A stretch of DNA of 64,000 nucleotides from Patagioenas fasciata (Eukaryota > Chordata > Aves > Columbiformes > Columbidae), in NCBI RefSeq assembly GCF_037038585.1, contig NC_092520.1, forward strand, positions 56,014,501-56,078,500, in the 5' to 3' direction. Made by a program: the position numbers and the translations under genes. The notes beneath the pieces were generated by a model. That model was not told the origin of the DNA. It did no database searches and saw only the letters and a list, made by a program, of their open reading frames with translations. Below are positions 1 to 13,075 of the stretch, one piece after another; position 1 is the first letter of the stretch, and each line of letters opens with the position of its first letter.

Positions 1-3000
1 CCTCGGCTATCAAGTAGCAGTCATTACCCAACCGAAAACAACTCAAAAACCAGGGCTGCACAGGCAAATAAACATTATCTTTCTCTTTAAATTCATTCTG
101 CGAGCTGGCGGGAGGATCCCTGTACACATTACAGCCGTGGTTGCGCGCTGCATTATTTTCTTGCGGAAGTTTTTGGTTCGGTCTCTGCATCAAAATAGGA
201 TGGACTGCAGTGCTGACTCATGGACACCTGTGACGTTGCTCATGGCAGCAACAGATATTTGAGAATATACTTTCTAAGAAGCTGATTTTCGTAACTAGAT
301 GACTGGGATTGCACCCTCTGCGACTGTAATGCACCCAGCGCAAGTAGGTGCTCTGCAACTCTGCTTATCTGAGCATCTTTCCTTAGAAACCGGGTGATAT
401 GATTAGAACTTTTCTCCCGAGGCATTTTTGAGTAACAATAACATCCTATGTACATAAATTGTGTGGTGTGCTACCATCAAAGACCAGAAGAATACACATG
501 TTAAAAATCAGCTTTCCTTTTCAAATGCACACAAATTTGTCTGAGAAATAATATCCAAAGGCATAAAGGGCCTTTTATTTTTTTTTGTTAAGAGTGAACA
601 CATCTCTAGTGGCTTGGGTGAGAGGAAAGTCAATGTCAACCCTAAAACATAACAAACAAGAAGGAAAATCTGACATCTTTCCGGTCTAAAATGGTGAACT
701 TTCTTGTCATCACTTTACCAGCTGGGTGCTATAGGATAACATGGAGCATGGCAAGACAGACCTGGGGTCTCTAATCAGACATGCCATCCATCACACCCAG
801 TCAAAAAAACCCTAAAAAATTACTTTTGTATAAAACTGAAAATATGCATGCTTGAAAGTTTGGTAGTCTAAGATTACCCATGTGAGAATATAAATCAATT
901 TGAGTTGATATTTGGGGGAGAGAGGCTTTTCCACCAGTAAGTGTTAAAAGTGGTAGTCGAGTTGGACATAGAATAGCTTTGGTTGTTCTATGGCTTTAGT
1001 TTCCCTTAATCACAACAAAAGCCTCCACCTCGGGTTGTCTGTATAAAGCCTCTCTTAACATCCAGGGAACGTTCTTCCCACATTCTGCAGCCAGTGAGAT
1101 ATTGTGATAATAAATGCAGCAAGGAGCTAGACTCTGTGTCCTTACATGCCCTTCCATTTATCCAAACCAGCATCTGCCTTTTTGAACGAGTGCATCAGAT
1201 ACAGGCAGCGTGCCAGCTATTAAAATGTTACACCTACTGCCATGGAGCTGAATTGTACATTTTGTTTTTCCCTTGTCCTTGAAAAGGACTTACTCCTGAA
1301 GTAAGAGGAGTGTACTTAACAGCTCCTTGTCTTAAATTCCCTGTTTACCCAACTAGCTGTTTCCTGATTTGGTACTTTGTATTCTTTTTTCTTCATGCTA
1401 TTATTGCGAAAGTTAAATGTCATTGTGCAAGAGAAGTCAATTAGGAAAAAACCTTTGCCATCTGTATGGTAAACTGATTTCAAAATCCATTTCTACTCTG
1501 ATAGAGCATACAAATCAAATATCGTGATAAAAAATAGTATTTTAAAAGGCAAAACATTATTCTCAACTTTACTACCTGTTGTTCTAAAGGAATTCAGGAT
1601 TTGAGAATGGCTATGTTCAACAAGTTAGGAAATTAAGATCTACAGAACAGACTTTTTCGTCCTCGAAATATTGATTTAAGGGAAAATATTGCCAGGTTTT
1701 TTTATATGAAGGCCCTTGCCTTATCACAGAAATTGGTGAAGATCCTTATTCTCAATTAGAGTGCTTTAGCTCTAGGCTTCATTTCATCCAGAAGAGAAAT
1801 TACTGAAATAAAGGTTAAATATCCAAATCACAAATATTATTGCTTGTGTTTTTTGATGTTTGAAATGGTAATAGAACAAATTGAACATTAACCTAGTAGG
1901 ACCAAGGTATCTCTATTTGCATGGTTTTGACATCTGAATTGGACAATAACTTCTACATGCTGAAATTATGCAATGGTTGTTAGTCAGTTTTTCATTTCCT
2001 CTAGCATTTGTGCACAGATTACATCCACATATTATATTTTATTATGACTCATTAAAATGCTAATCGACAAAAGCATGTTATCACAGTTCCAGGAGAGATC
2101 TATATAATTAAATGGGTCTCCATTTTCTTACCTCTCCCATAACCAACACATCAACTGAAATCACCATCAACAGCTTTCTTTCGAAGTCTATGAACAACAT
2201 GCGCCCTGTGCATGCCCAGTCTCACTGTACCTCTAGGTCTCTGCCCATTTTGTTCAAGTCCTCTATGGATTTCCTTCTGGTTTCCTAACCTTCTCTCCCA
2301 ACACCCTCAACTTGTTTTCGAGGTGAAATCACTGTACCATGGTTAAGGTACTTCTACGAGAACCACCTCCTCTGCCGTCCAGTTCCAGTACTTCACCTAC
2401 CTATCGCAGTACCCAAATATTTTCTCTGCTTGCAGAAACCCTTTGGTTACTGCTTTTTCTGTGTCACTTCCAGATCTGCTTGTTTGGTTTTGTATTTTCT
2501 CTCCTTGTCAGACTTTCCTCTCCAATCCTGTCCTATACAGTTATTTGTGTTCAATCCAAAGTGCCAACACAGTCACCTAAGTTGTTTATCAGCAAATGCT
2601 TTCACCACCCATAAATTCTGAAAGCCAACATATCAAATTGACCAAGCAGTACGTTGTCCTTACAGCTGACAGGCAGCACACTGATGTCCCTTAAAACTTT
2701 TTGATAGTGAATACTTAACATTAGCAGAAGTTCTCCTTTCCCGAATCTTAGTTACGCTGATGCGAGAACTAAATCATTATTTCTCACCAGAAATATGCTT
2801 ATCCTGTTCCCCTATTTTCTACCATATTTTGATATTATACTGATGATTTTTCTTGCCACCCAGACTGTTAAAAAAAAAAAAATCTGTAAAATTCCTTCCC
2901 TCTGATAATTTAAAATTCCTCAATCTTGGCATCTATTTCTTGAATATTCACATGAAAATCTAGAATATGAATCCCAATATTCCAAGGTATTTTTCTTTAC

Positions 3001-6000
3001 TTAGCAAAAATTATTGAGAAGGAATGCCCAGTTTTAATTCAGAGTTGCAGTCTACCTCTTTCAAAGATGCCACTATACTGGCAGGAGCACTCGTATTTGT
3101 TCCTCAGTTCCACCAAAGCAATTGTGTTCCCTTCCCTCGTACTTTGTATTAACTCTCTTCTTTGGGTCTCTGGCTCATTTTCTTGTGTCCCTGAAACCTG
3201 GGGCTACTGGGCCAGGATTTGTGGACTTCTTTATGTTTTAATTTAGACATCGAGTTATATGAACTTCGGTTATGGCTTTAGGAAGCCCCAGGTTTATCTG
3301 ACCGTGGACGGAGAAAGAAAATGATGGTAGTGGTGAGAAATTAGAAAGTTGGTCCAAGTAAAAGAATTACACTTACTCTCACCTGATAACAGAGCCATGA
3401 CCAAGATTAGCTCAATCTGGGACTACCATGACTTAGTTTAGGTAGTTGTGACTGAAGAAGGTTGAGGCATTCTGGCTGCTTTCAAAATAAATATGTCGAT
3501 CATCTGCTCTCGTTGGCTCCCACTCCAGTTGGCTTACTTGAGTTTTTTAAAAGTAGCATGTCTGTTTGTTGTGCACCTGGTGTAATTCTATTTTTGTGCT
3601 ACTATGAGGCATTTTATCAAGTACACAAATCATGCTGAGTACTGCAGTATTTTGAGCATGTGTATGTGCATGTAATTCTAACACATAGCCTCAAAGAAAA
3701 ACCTTTGTCAGAATTATAGATTGCTAGATATTCATTATTCACTATTGTTGGGATTTCTGTCCAAAACATTTTGTTATCCTTTTAGTCTGATAGCAGTTTT
3801 CTAGACCACTGTGCAAGCTTTAGTGTTATTTAGCAGTTAACCTCACCCAAAAATGGAATAACAGACTCCTTTGTCTACCCAAATTCACACTGTTTGCTGT
3901 TTGATCTAATCAAAGAAAAATAAACACCATTCGTTTGTATCCTACTACTTTTCCTTCTGCTGTACTCCCCAAATACGAATACAGTTCATATAAACCAGTG
4001 GAAAGTAAAAAAAAAATAGGGAGAAGAAGTTAAATTCCAGACTGAAACAACTTGTGATAGGAAATAATAACATCTATTAAGAGTAAACATGAGAAAGCCT
4101 CCCATGTTCTGTGGATGTTCTGAAGTTCTGGCTGGGATCCATGGATGTGCAGATGTTGCTGTGATGGAGACCTTCAGAAATGATTGGATGGATAGAAACT
4201 AGTATCAGTATTTTCCCTTTGTTTTTGTTTCAGCTTTGTATATGCAGGACTTCTTTCTCAAGTAACAAACATGTAATGAGGTTCCTCTTAAAATGATGTT
4301 GACTTTAGGTAAGCAGTTTTCTGAGTGCATTACATGATAAACTTTCTATTCTCTTTCTAGAAAAGTGACTATTTAGAGCTATCAATATCTGTTTCCAATC
4401 CCCTACTTGCATGCCTTTCTATTGAAGATACTTAAGTAGAATTCTAATTCTTTCCTCTCTCTACAGAGAATAAAATAGCCCATGTCTTCAGGGATAAATG
4501 TATTTTTGTTGCTGTTGCCATGCTTTTTGTCTCTTGTTTAATCCTTTTTTTTTTTTTTTACTTTTCTTAGTCTAATTCCCTATTCTCTTGTAGATTTGTG
4601 TTTTAGATTTTAGCCAGCAGCATAAAGTGCTTCTCAAAGAGCCTCTTGAAACTTCTCAGTCCATTCCATGAAAAAAGCATGAATGTTCTTGTCTCATGGG
4701 ACTCCTAGAATAGATAAGAGTCTCAAGGACATCTACAAAGTGAAAAACCACAAAAAGAAAAACTAAAGTCAAGTTGACTACAACTCAGTCTGCCTTTTTA
4801 CCATGGGTGAGAAAGACCGTCCTCTTATCCCAGAATCAAGGCCTCAGTCTGGCTTTCACTGGAGACAGGGAATGTTTGTCTTGAGTTATGGCTGCATCAG
4901 TCCCCAGCACGCTTCTACAGTGTTCTACATTAAAACAAGTATCTACCAGTAGTCAGGTCCCGGAGTTACCCCGAATCATGATTTCCTTGCTAGACTAAGC
5001 AACTGTCTGGCAATGTTCTGCACTTGTACATTTCTTTAAAGGCTTTTTTTACTTTATCATAGGTTACATTTTTCAAGGCTCCAAATGCACCTTGCAGCCT
5101 AACTTTCATTAATAGTCGTTTGGACTTTCAAATCAGGCTGATGCAGAATGAAAAAACTCACTGTGCTGTTGAGGTATGATTTACAAGTGTTATCATTCCT
5201 GTTTTTCTTTTCAGTCTTTTTGTGTACATAAGTCACACTCTAACAGTCTTGTACCACTCCATCAGTGGAAGATGAACCTCAACTTAATCTGGCCTTTCAA
5301 TTATCTGTCTTACTCTGTGGAATCCACTGTTTACACAAGGAATACCAAACAGCTACCATTTACTGTTAATATAGGAAACAGAACTAAAATCCATTTTCAG
5401 TATTAACAAAATTTATCTGCATCATTTACATGCCTGTAAACAAGGCCTTTGGTAAATAGATCATCTGCTGTTCGTATCCCTGAATGTAGCGTCCATGGGC
5501 CGTGACATACAGAGGTAACCAGGCTCCTAGCTCTAAGTTAGGTTTTGACAGAATTTAAGGCACTTCAGTATCATCTGTGAACCTTCGAGGATCTGGTCAC
5601 AGAGAATATGGAATACACAAAAGCATTCCAGAACAATATACATTTTAATACCTCTCTTGCCCTCTCCTTGCCCTGGAAAATCCTATAATGAGCCTTGTTG
5701 GTCGCTTAACGGCACCTTTGTTCACACATCTCTCTCTCGTGAGCGCAAAGGCTTCCTCATTGCATTCACTTCAGGAAGTCCTAAAGTTGCAGATGATGAT
5801 GGATGCTGAGAAAGATGTGTGTAAGTCCTCTATCTGCAAGAAATTTTATAAGGAGCCTGGGCAATTACTAAAGACATCTTGGAGCAATATTTCAAAGACC
5901 TAGATAACAGAAACCCCAGGGAGGGAATTTCTGTTTGACAGTTTTGGGAAAAATTCATATTCTCTCATTTTAGCTACTGAAGTACTGAAATGGGAATGCA

Positions 6001-7162
6001 GATTCTTAATGTTTTCTATAGTGATATCCCCAGAAAGGAATTCACATCTTAGTAGGGCAAAATAGACACCTCTAGAGGGCTGTCTCCATTCACTTTCCCC
6101 ACAAGGACGATGGGTGACTAAGTTTTCAATCGAGGTGACTCACTTAGATGCTTTCAACTAGATAGTGTGAACTTCTAAGTTTGGTATGTGCAGGAAGTGA
6201 CTTAGATGTTGAACTAGAATTTGTAGAAGATCTAGGACAAACTTCTGCTCTCTTCCAGTAAACCAAAATTGAGTCTTCAAACAGTGGAAAGGATGAAGCT
6301 TCCTTCACCAAATACCTATCATAAGTGATAGAGAAACATATTTTTGCTCTACATTGGAGCAAATTAATATCTGATGTGGAACTGTCTAGTTCAAAATCTT
6401 TTGCACTTCAGATCTCATGCAAAAACTACCATGCTGCACATTCAGCAGAACAGAAAAACCTGGAGAGAACGTACCTGTGGAGAAGGAGGTGGGAATTGTT
6501 TGCATAGCTGTGTACACGCTGCACACACAGGTACATATACCACGACTGCCTCTTGTTCCTGCAGGAAAAGTGGGTCAACATTTCTTCTCAGTGAGCATAG
6601 TGGTTCAGAAGCAACACCTGAGCAGTGTTTGTTTTTTTCATTTCATGGGACAGTGGATAAAGGAACTGCCTAATGTACTGTCTAATTTACAATACTTAAG
6701 TAGTTATAGTTTTGTGTCATGCATTCAGTTGACCCTAATAGTCTGAATCCCCCTAACAGGAACTTCCCTTTGTCCACACCCTGGCTCCCAGTTTGCCAAA
6801 GACACAGATCTTTTCAAAAGAGCAGCTCTCCCCTCCCAGAATCTATTTCTGTGATACCATTATTATAAAAATAAATGCGTAGATAAGTAATGACTGAATT
6901 CAGATGTCTCTCACTCTCTAAGACTAAGAAGGCAACATTTCAGCTCTCACCATGCCCAGGGTTTCCAGAACATTCACAGCAATCATGAATCTGTTCAAAT
7001 TACTTTAAATATAGCTGTTTAACCTTTGAAGATCTTGTACTAGGAACTGACAAACTACTTTCGGCAGCAAATTAACTGTATTTTCAGCTCTTTAGTGGCC
7101 TTTGTTTCAGAAGCTGGCAAATACTTTCATATTAAATGCAGGATACAGACTCATTTAGAGAT
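1..7162. other. A+T-rich non-coding stretch
   Basis: No gene is recognised here. Open frames are short, overlap on both strands and show no domain or composition typical of coding sequence. There are minor homopolymers (an A-run near 2869-2881 and a T-run near 4547-4560). I saw no CpG-rich segment, tRNA-like fold or clear transposon end. It is best read as intergenic or intronic DNA. Confidence 0.6.
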
Positions 7163-7390
7163 ACAGAATCACAGAATATTTTGGGATGGAAGGGACCTTC
7201 AAAGGTCATCTAGTCCAACCCCCTGCAATGAGCAGGGACATCTTCAACTAGATCAGGTTGCTCAGAACCCCATCCAGCCTGGCTTGGAATGTCTCCAGGG
7301 ATGGGGCATCTACCACCTCTCTGGGCAACCTGGGCCAGTGTTTCACCACCCTCATTGAAAAAAATCCTTCCTCACGTCTAGCCTGAGACA
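7163..7390 (-). mobile_element. CR1 LINE fragment (3' end), reverse orientation
   Basis: The left end reads acagaatcacagaat, the reverse complement of the ATTCTGTG-type octamer repeat that ends avian CR1 elements. It is followed by the reverse complement of the conserved 3' untranslated region (motifs 'gggaccttcaaaggtcatct', 'agtccaacc', 'catccagcctggc', 'cctctctgggcaacctg'). Only the last ~230 bp are present, which fits the usual 5' truncation of CR1 copies. It is non-coding and not able to move. Confidence 0.93.
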
Positions 7391-10300
7391 GTTTTCAAAA
7401 TAGGTGCTTTAAATGGACTTTAAGTAATGTGTTTATTGTAGGATGTTTCTGAAATCATAAGAATTCTCAGTACCAAAGTTTGGAAAACCTGGTACTGTCT
7501 CCAGGACTGGCAGCCTGTGTACTCTAGCTTTGGTTGAACACCCTGATGTTTGGATTTTTCCTCAGCCATCTCCACCTTGAGCCAGCACTAAGGTCCCATC
7601 CCAGCCTTGGCCTGTCCCCAGGGGGGTGCCTGATACCTGGGACTGGGGCTGCCTCCAGTGCCCCCAGCTGTCCTGCTCCTCCTTGAGGTGGTGAGATGGG
7701 CTCTGGCTGATGAGTCCTGCCCCAGTATGCCCCAGCCCAGGGAGCCCTCTCCACTTGATCACCCTGATCCTAGCAAGCAGCTGGCCCTTGCTGCACCTTT
7801 CCAGTCCTCCCTTTCTGGAGAGAGGCCTTATCTCTGCATGGCAGATGCTGAAAAAACACCCTGGTAGTCTTGGGCATATAGAAACAAAACCAACTTTATC
7901 TGCACTATTTGTAGAGGATTTTCTTCAACACATTCTTTCCCACAAAGCTACTGCATGCTATTTGCAGAGTCATCAGCTATCATAGCTCCCCAGTCAGCCA
8001 AAATGATGCCAATCTGTGTCACAGGAGAACTTACACTAACAATTATGTTAATTTATAGGTAACGAGATTTACTAAATGTGTTCAGATAACATGGAGGGGC
8101 TATTACATCCATGAGCACCAATGATGTAATTGGACTTGGCCATTTCACCTCCATTAAAGCATGTCCATTTCTACCTGGGCACTAGAAATCAGCAGTTTTG
8201 GAGATGACACAAGTCTGATACTCTGTGATTTTTCACCAGATTCAATTATTTAAAAGCCCCAAAGTAAAAGGTCGTTAAAGGGCATTGTTTTCTGGAGTAG
8301 ACATGCCAAGTGGTGGTGTGACTCTCATTCACTTACTCATTAGCCCATACATGAGAACATGACTGGCAAAGGAGTGTCAGTGGAAAAGCAAAGCAAAAGG
8401 GATGATGCATGAACGTTTTGGTTGACCAGTGTCATTTTGCATCGTATGGGTTTTTGGCAGACCTAGGATTTTGTATCAAAAGTGCTTTGGATTTTAATGA
8501 GCTGCACAGCTGGAGCAAGCATTAGCTGCAGAGAATACCAGTCTGTTGATAGCTCAAGGTGTCCTTCCCATTCTATTGCTCTGACAATGGGTCATTGATA
8601 AGAGCTAGTATATTTGTTTTGGTTAGTGGGTTTGGGCTTTTTGCCCCCCCCCCAGATGTATCCTTTTGACAAAACCAGAACATTATTTCCCTCCTTCTCT
8701 GTCCCTGACACCCTACGAAACAATGACATGGGAGAAGACAGAACAAAATAGCAGACAATAAAAATGTGAAACTGCTACAGCCATGTAGTGGTAACACAGA
8801 AGTTCAGAGGTACAGAAAAGCAATACAATACTCAGGGAGAGGAGAATACATTAATTATATGGACAGTTTTATTTATCCGGTCACATGTTCTCATACAGTT
8901 TTTATTGATCTCAGAACAGTTTAGCATAACAGCAGGACTGCTTTTCTGCATCCCACTGGGTATTACTGAAAACCCAGCAATATTTTACATTTATTGGAGT
9001 GAAGGGGTTTTATTTATTACATGTAACCCCATTACAATACCGAGTTTTTAGCAGTACTAGTCACCATTAATGTACATAAAGGTTTAATAGCTGTAAACAG
9101 CACAAAATATTGATGGATTAGTTTAAACCTCATCTTAAGTTCAATAAACCAAGGATGCCAGACACATCAAGACAATTTTAATGTCTCTTAAAAAATATTG
9201 ATCATTGCTTTGTTGGTTTTTACAAAGCCTTCAGTGAGACCAAAACCTCTGTACAACCACTTGGAGTTCAGAAGAAAATGCCACAAAGAAGCAAACTTTC
9301 ATTCCATAGGTTTTCTTTTTGAGGTTTAGGATGACTGTATTTTCCTGGGTTCACTTTCCTCCAAATAAAACCCATAAGCAGTGTTTTCTTTCCACAAAAA
9401 GTGGTCTCAAGGTTGGAGTCTCAATCACGTGTGGAACTTACCATGTTATGCCATCAGCCACAGCTGCATCCTTTGGCTTAATTGTAAGGTGAGGCTTGCA
9501 CAATGAGCTACTGGATTGCTGATGGCATGGACTTGTTTCCCTGGTCTTGCAGACCTGATTGGGATTAAAGTGCTATGTTAAGAACTTTCTACATTCTCTA
9601 GACACTGGCTGGCCATGGTCCTAGTGGTCTCTCTTCTCATCCCCTATTAACTACCAGTACTGATCTTTTCCTTCTTATGTCCTGTCTTAAGTTTTCTAGT
9701 CTGCTTCTTGGGCTCCACTCTTTCTTTTTGTCCCTATCTAAAGGAAAAGAGAGCTGGTTCTTAATTACCCTACAGAAAACTTCATAGTAGACATGACTTT
9801 TTATCTTTCCTCAAGCAGGAAAGCAGTTAGTCTTTGCTTCTTGCTTAGTAGAGGTATGTTCCGATATAAGCTTTTGGTCCTAACTTCTTACACATAGTCC
9901 TGTCTCAAAATGTTGTGAATTATACTGTTGGTTAAGATACTCGTTACCTGAGAAAAGCATTCTTATTTCTAATCACTGCCCTAATATTAGTGCTTCTAAA
10001 AACAATCTTCTTGTCTCCAGTCTCAGTTGTATTCTTCCAGTGCTGTTACTGAGAACCACTGAATCTGAAGTATGTTTATTGCCTGTCTCGTTAGGTCAGT
10101 CTCATACTTAATTATTGAATGTAAGTTGTGTTGACATTAAAAAAGTTAGGCAGTTTAACATTTACCTCTGCTGTGGTTCTCTTTGTGAACTCTGAACCTT
10201 GTGCTTCTGCTGATATAAGGGGCAGGGTTTTTTTTAACTAGCAAAGAGCGTTGGTCTGATTTAGCTTTGTGGAGAGACACTGAATTTCTTTTTACCTTTC

Positions 10301-12165
10301 TCATTTATGCTCAGTATTTTCTGATTGACTTCACTAGCTTATTGTAGCTCTCCTTCAAAACAGTGACATGACATCCATTGAGGTTAGGAGCCAAAATGGT
10401 CTTCAGCTTTCCTCAGAGAAAAACATGCCCAGAATAACATCAATTTTGAGCACTTTTATATAGCTAATATTACTTAACAAAAGCTATTATAGAATGAATG
10501 TGATGACCTCTACATTTACAAATAGGTCATTTGGATTTACTACTGTCTTGCTCTCCCTCTTGTGTCTTCAATCAGTAAATATAGAGGTACTGTTCCGTGC
10601 TACTGCCAACATTTCCACAAACTTAATAGTTCTTGGCACAGGCATCATTAGTACCAAGTGAACCGTCTCTTCTCCTGTCTGGTATGTCACAAGTGTGATG
10701 TCTGACAACTTCGGGGCACCAATTCTGCAATTCTTCTATCACCTTGTGTTCCAAGCATACTGGCAGTCTGGATGTAACTCTTCCCCTTAGTAGTCTGTGA
10801 ACACAAGATTGTTTCATCAAAACATTGTTCAGAGATTAAAGCAAATTTTAACAGTCAGGGCAAAGGATAATTTAGAAGGATTTGCCATTCCCCAAGCACC
10901 ATAAGGGCTATGCAGGTACCTAGTTTGGCAAAGCTTTGCCATCATAAAACCCCCAGAACATACTCTTCCAATCTTCTCCAGCCTTCCAGGCAGATGTTTG
11001 TTTTGTACAAACAGCTCCCCGGATCTCCATTGAAAAATGTCCTTGTCAATTTAGATTGTTTTCTGGTCCATTTCCTAGAGTTTTTGACCTTGCTAGTCAA
11101 AAATGATTTGGTGAGCTCTTCAACAAATAGGTCCCAACCTTCTGCGGACAGTTGCTGTGCTCTTCATCAAATTGCAAAGACTTGGCTAAATGACTGTCTT
11201 GTCTTCTGCTTGTGTTCTCACAGAGTGTCAATAAACTGCTACCAAACTAAAGTAAAATAATCTGGCTGTGACTATGCTGATAATCAAGTCCAGATCCTCA
11301 AGTGTTTTCAGCCCTATCGAAGCCCTGTTAAAAACAAAGGTGCTTAGATACTTACAAAAGTGAAGGTCCACCTTGCATACCATATACATATGTTACCACA
11401 GAGCTGCTATATCTTTCATGAACAGGGGAGAGAGAAGACAGAAAATATATATTCAAAATTACTTCACAGCAAGGCAAAAATCTGACCATAACTAGACTGA
11501 GAAACTCTGCTCCTTCCTAAGAAAAATCACCAAACACAGAACAAAACAACAGAATAAAACGTAAACATTATTAAGGATGAAAAATTGGGCTAAGGAAGAG
11601 AGAAAATAAGAGAGTACACAAGGCTGTGCTGCATAAAGAGACAGCAGCCAGTAATTCCAAAATGAAGCAAAGGAGTTGCTGCCACAACTTGATTTTGGAT
11701 AAGGCAGGGGGAAGTCTGACCTCCATGGCTGCAGGACGGATCAGTGGAGGGGACTGAGGGGGAGCAGAATGGCTGCTCTAGTAGAGCCAGCTCACCAAAG
11801 AAGAAAACAGTTTTAGAGAACAACAGGTGGAGTTGACAAGACAAAGAAAACCCTTAAAATGGGAGAAATCTACACAGTTGTTAGTGTCTCTTACTGAAAA
11901 AGTAAATTTGTGACTTAAATTATAGCACTTATTTCAAAGGTGCTGCTAGGTCGAAGAAACTGAAATAAAACGATCCCTTATTTTTATGTTGTACCCCACC
12001 TGGTCATGCAGCTTTCTTTTCTGCACCTGTACTGTAAATGCAGCATTACAATTTTATTTAGGGTTGATGGGCCCAATGCATCCTATATTTGAAAACCACA
12101 CACAGCATTGTCACTGACATAGAAGAGCCATGAAGTTGGTGAGGGAAACCACATGAGGGGATGGG
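7391..12165. other. Non-coding stretch with one GC-rich patch
   Basis: No gene recognised. Positions about 7540-7870 form a GC-rich but CpG-poor patch that produces overlapping open frames on both strands, a composition effect rather than evidence of coding. The remainder is A+T-rich with a short C-run near 8644-8653. No splice-supported exon or repeat family could be assigned. Confidence 0.55.
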
Positions 12166-12578
12166 GTGGAGGGGAAACCATATGAGAAGCGGATGAAGTC
12201 ACTTGGTTTGTTCATACTGGAGAAGACTGAGGGGAAACCTCATGGCGGCTACAGCTTCCGCACAAGGGGAGAAGGAGGTGCAGGCGCTGATCTTTCCTCT
12301 CTGGTGACCAATGACAGAACCCGAGGGAATGGCAGGAAGAGGTGCCAGGGAAGGTTTAGGTTGGACATCAGGAACAGGTTCTTCCCCCAGAGGGTGGTGC
12401 AGCACTGGAACAGGCTCCCCAGGGAGGTGTCACGGCCCCAAGCCTGACAGTGTTCAAGAAGAGACTGGACAAGCCCTCAGACACATGGTGTGAACTGTGG
12501 GGTTGTCCTGTGCAGGGACAGGAGTTGGACTCGATGATCCCTGTGGGTCCCTTCCAACTCAGGGCATTGTGTGATTCT
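12166..12578 (+). mobile_element. CR1 LINE fragment (3' end), forward orientation
   Basis: About 410 bp of the CR1 3' region reads forward. In order it has 'ctggagaagactgagggg', 'tcttcccccagagggtgg', 'gcactggaacaggctcccc', 'aagagactggacaag', 'ggagttggactcgatgatcc', 'cccttccaactcagg' and a terminal 'gtgattct'. The order and content match the end of avian CR1 subfamilies of the type whose tail includes 'gtcctgtgcagggacagg'. Open frames across it are incidental; no reverse transcriptase domain remains. Confidence 0.93.
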
Positions 12579-13075
12579 CTGATCTTCCTGACACCTTCTG
12601 CAGAATTCCTCAACACCAACCCTGAAAGACTGCATTGCCATGGAGTGGAGGTCACGCTCCTTGGTGAGGATGCCAGCACCTTCTCGCCCTTATGGTGTGG
12701 CCCCAAGGGCAGCCAAGGTGACACCATCCCTGTTGCCTATAAAACCCTGGAGCAAGGAGCCCCACCACCTGCGGCCTGAGCGCAGTGGGGCTGGAGCTGC
12801 CAGACACCCCACACTATGGGAGAGGCACCGCAGAAGGGGAAAGAGAGCAGAGGGAACAGGGCTGGCAGAAGATGCGGCCAGCAGGCGGACTCCCCCAGTG
12901 AGGGAAGAAGCCCAGGAGCAGCGTCCGTAAAGGACAGGGCCTTCTCCCAGCATCCAGCTCTGCAGACACCGTGGTGCAGGGTTTGGGGGCCATCAGCTTC
13001 CCCCCGTGACACAGGCTGGGGACTGACATGCGGCAAACCCTGCCTTCTGGAAAGCCTGGTGTGGCGAGGCTAAGT
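12579..13075. other. GC-rich segment abutting CR1, containing a TATAAAA motif
   Basis: A ~480-bp GC-rich block starts just after the CR1 tail and ends abruptly at A+T-rich DNA near 13075. It contains TATAAAA at 12738-12744. Open frames of 60-119 codons occur on both strands and in several frames, so none is convincing. It may be a remnant of a long terminal repeat or another non-autonomous element, or an isolated GC-rich patch. I do not recognise a family and saw no clear terminal repeats. Confidence 0.3.

Noticed and set aside
12166..12727. Overlapping open frames of 93-119 codons
   Set aside because: They lie on a CR1 3' untranslated region and its GC-rich flank, which do not encode protein.
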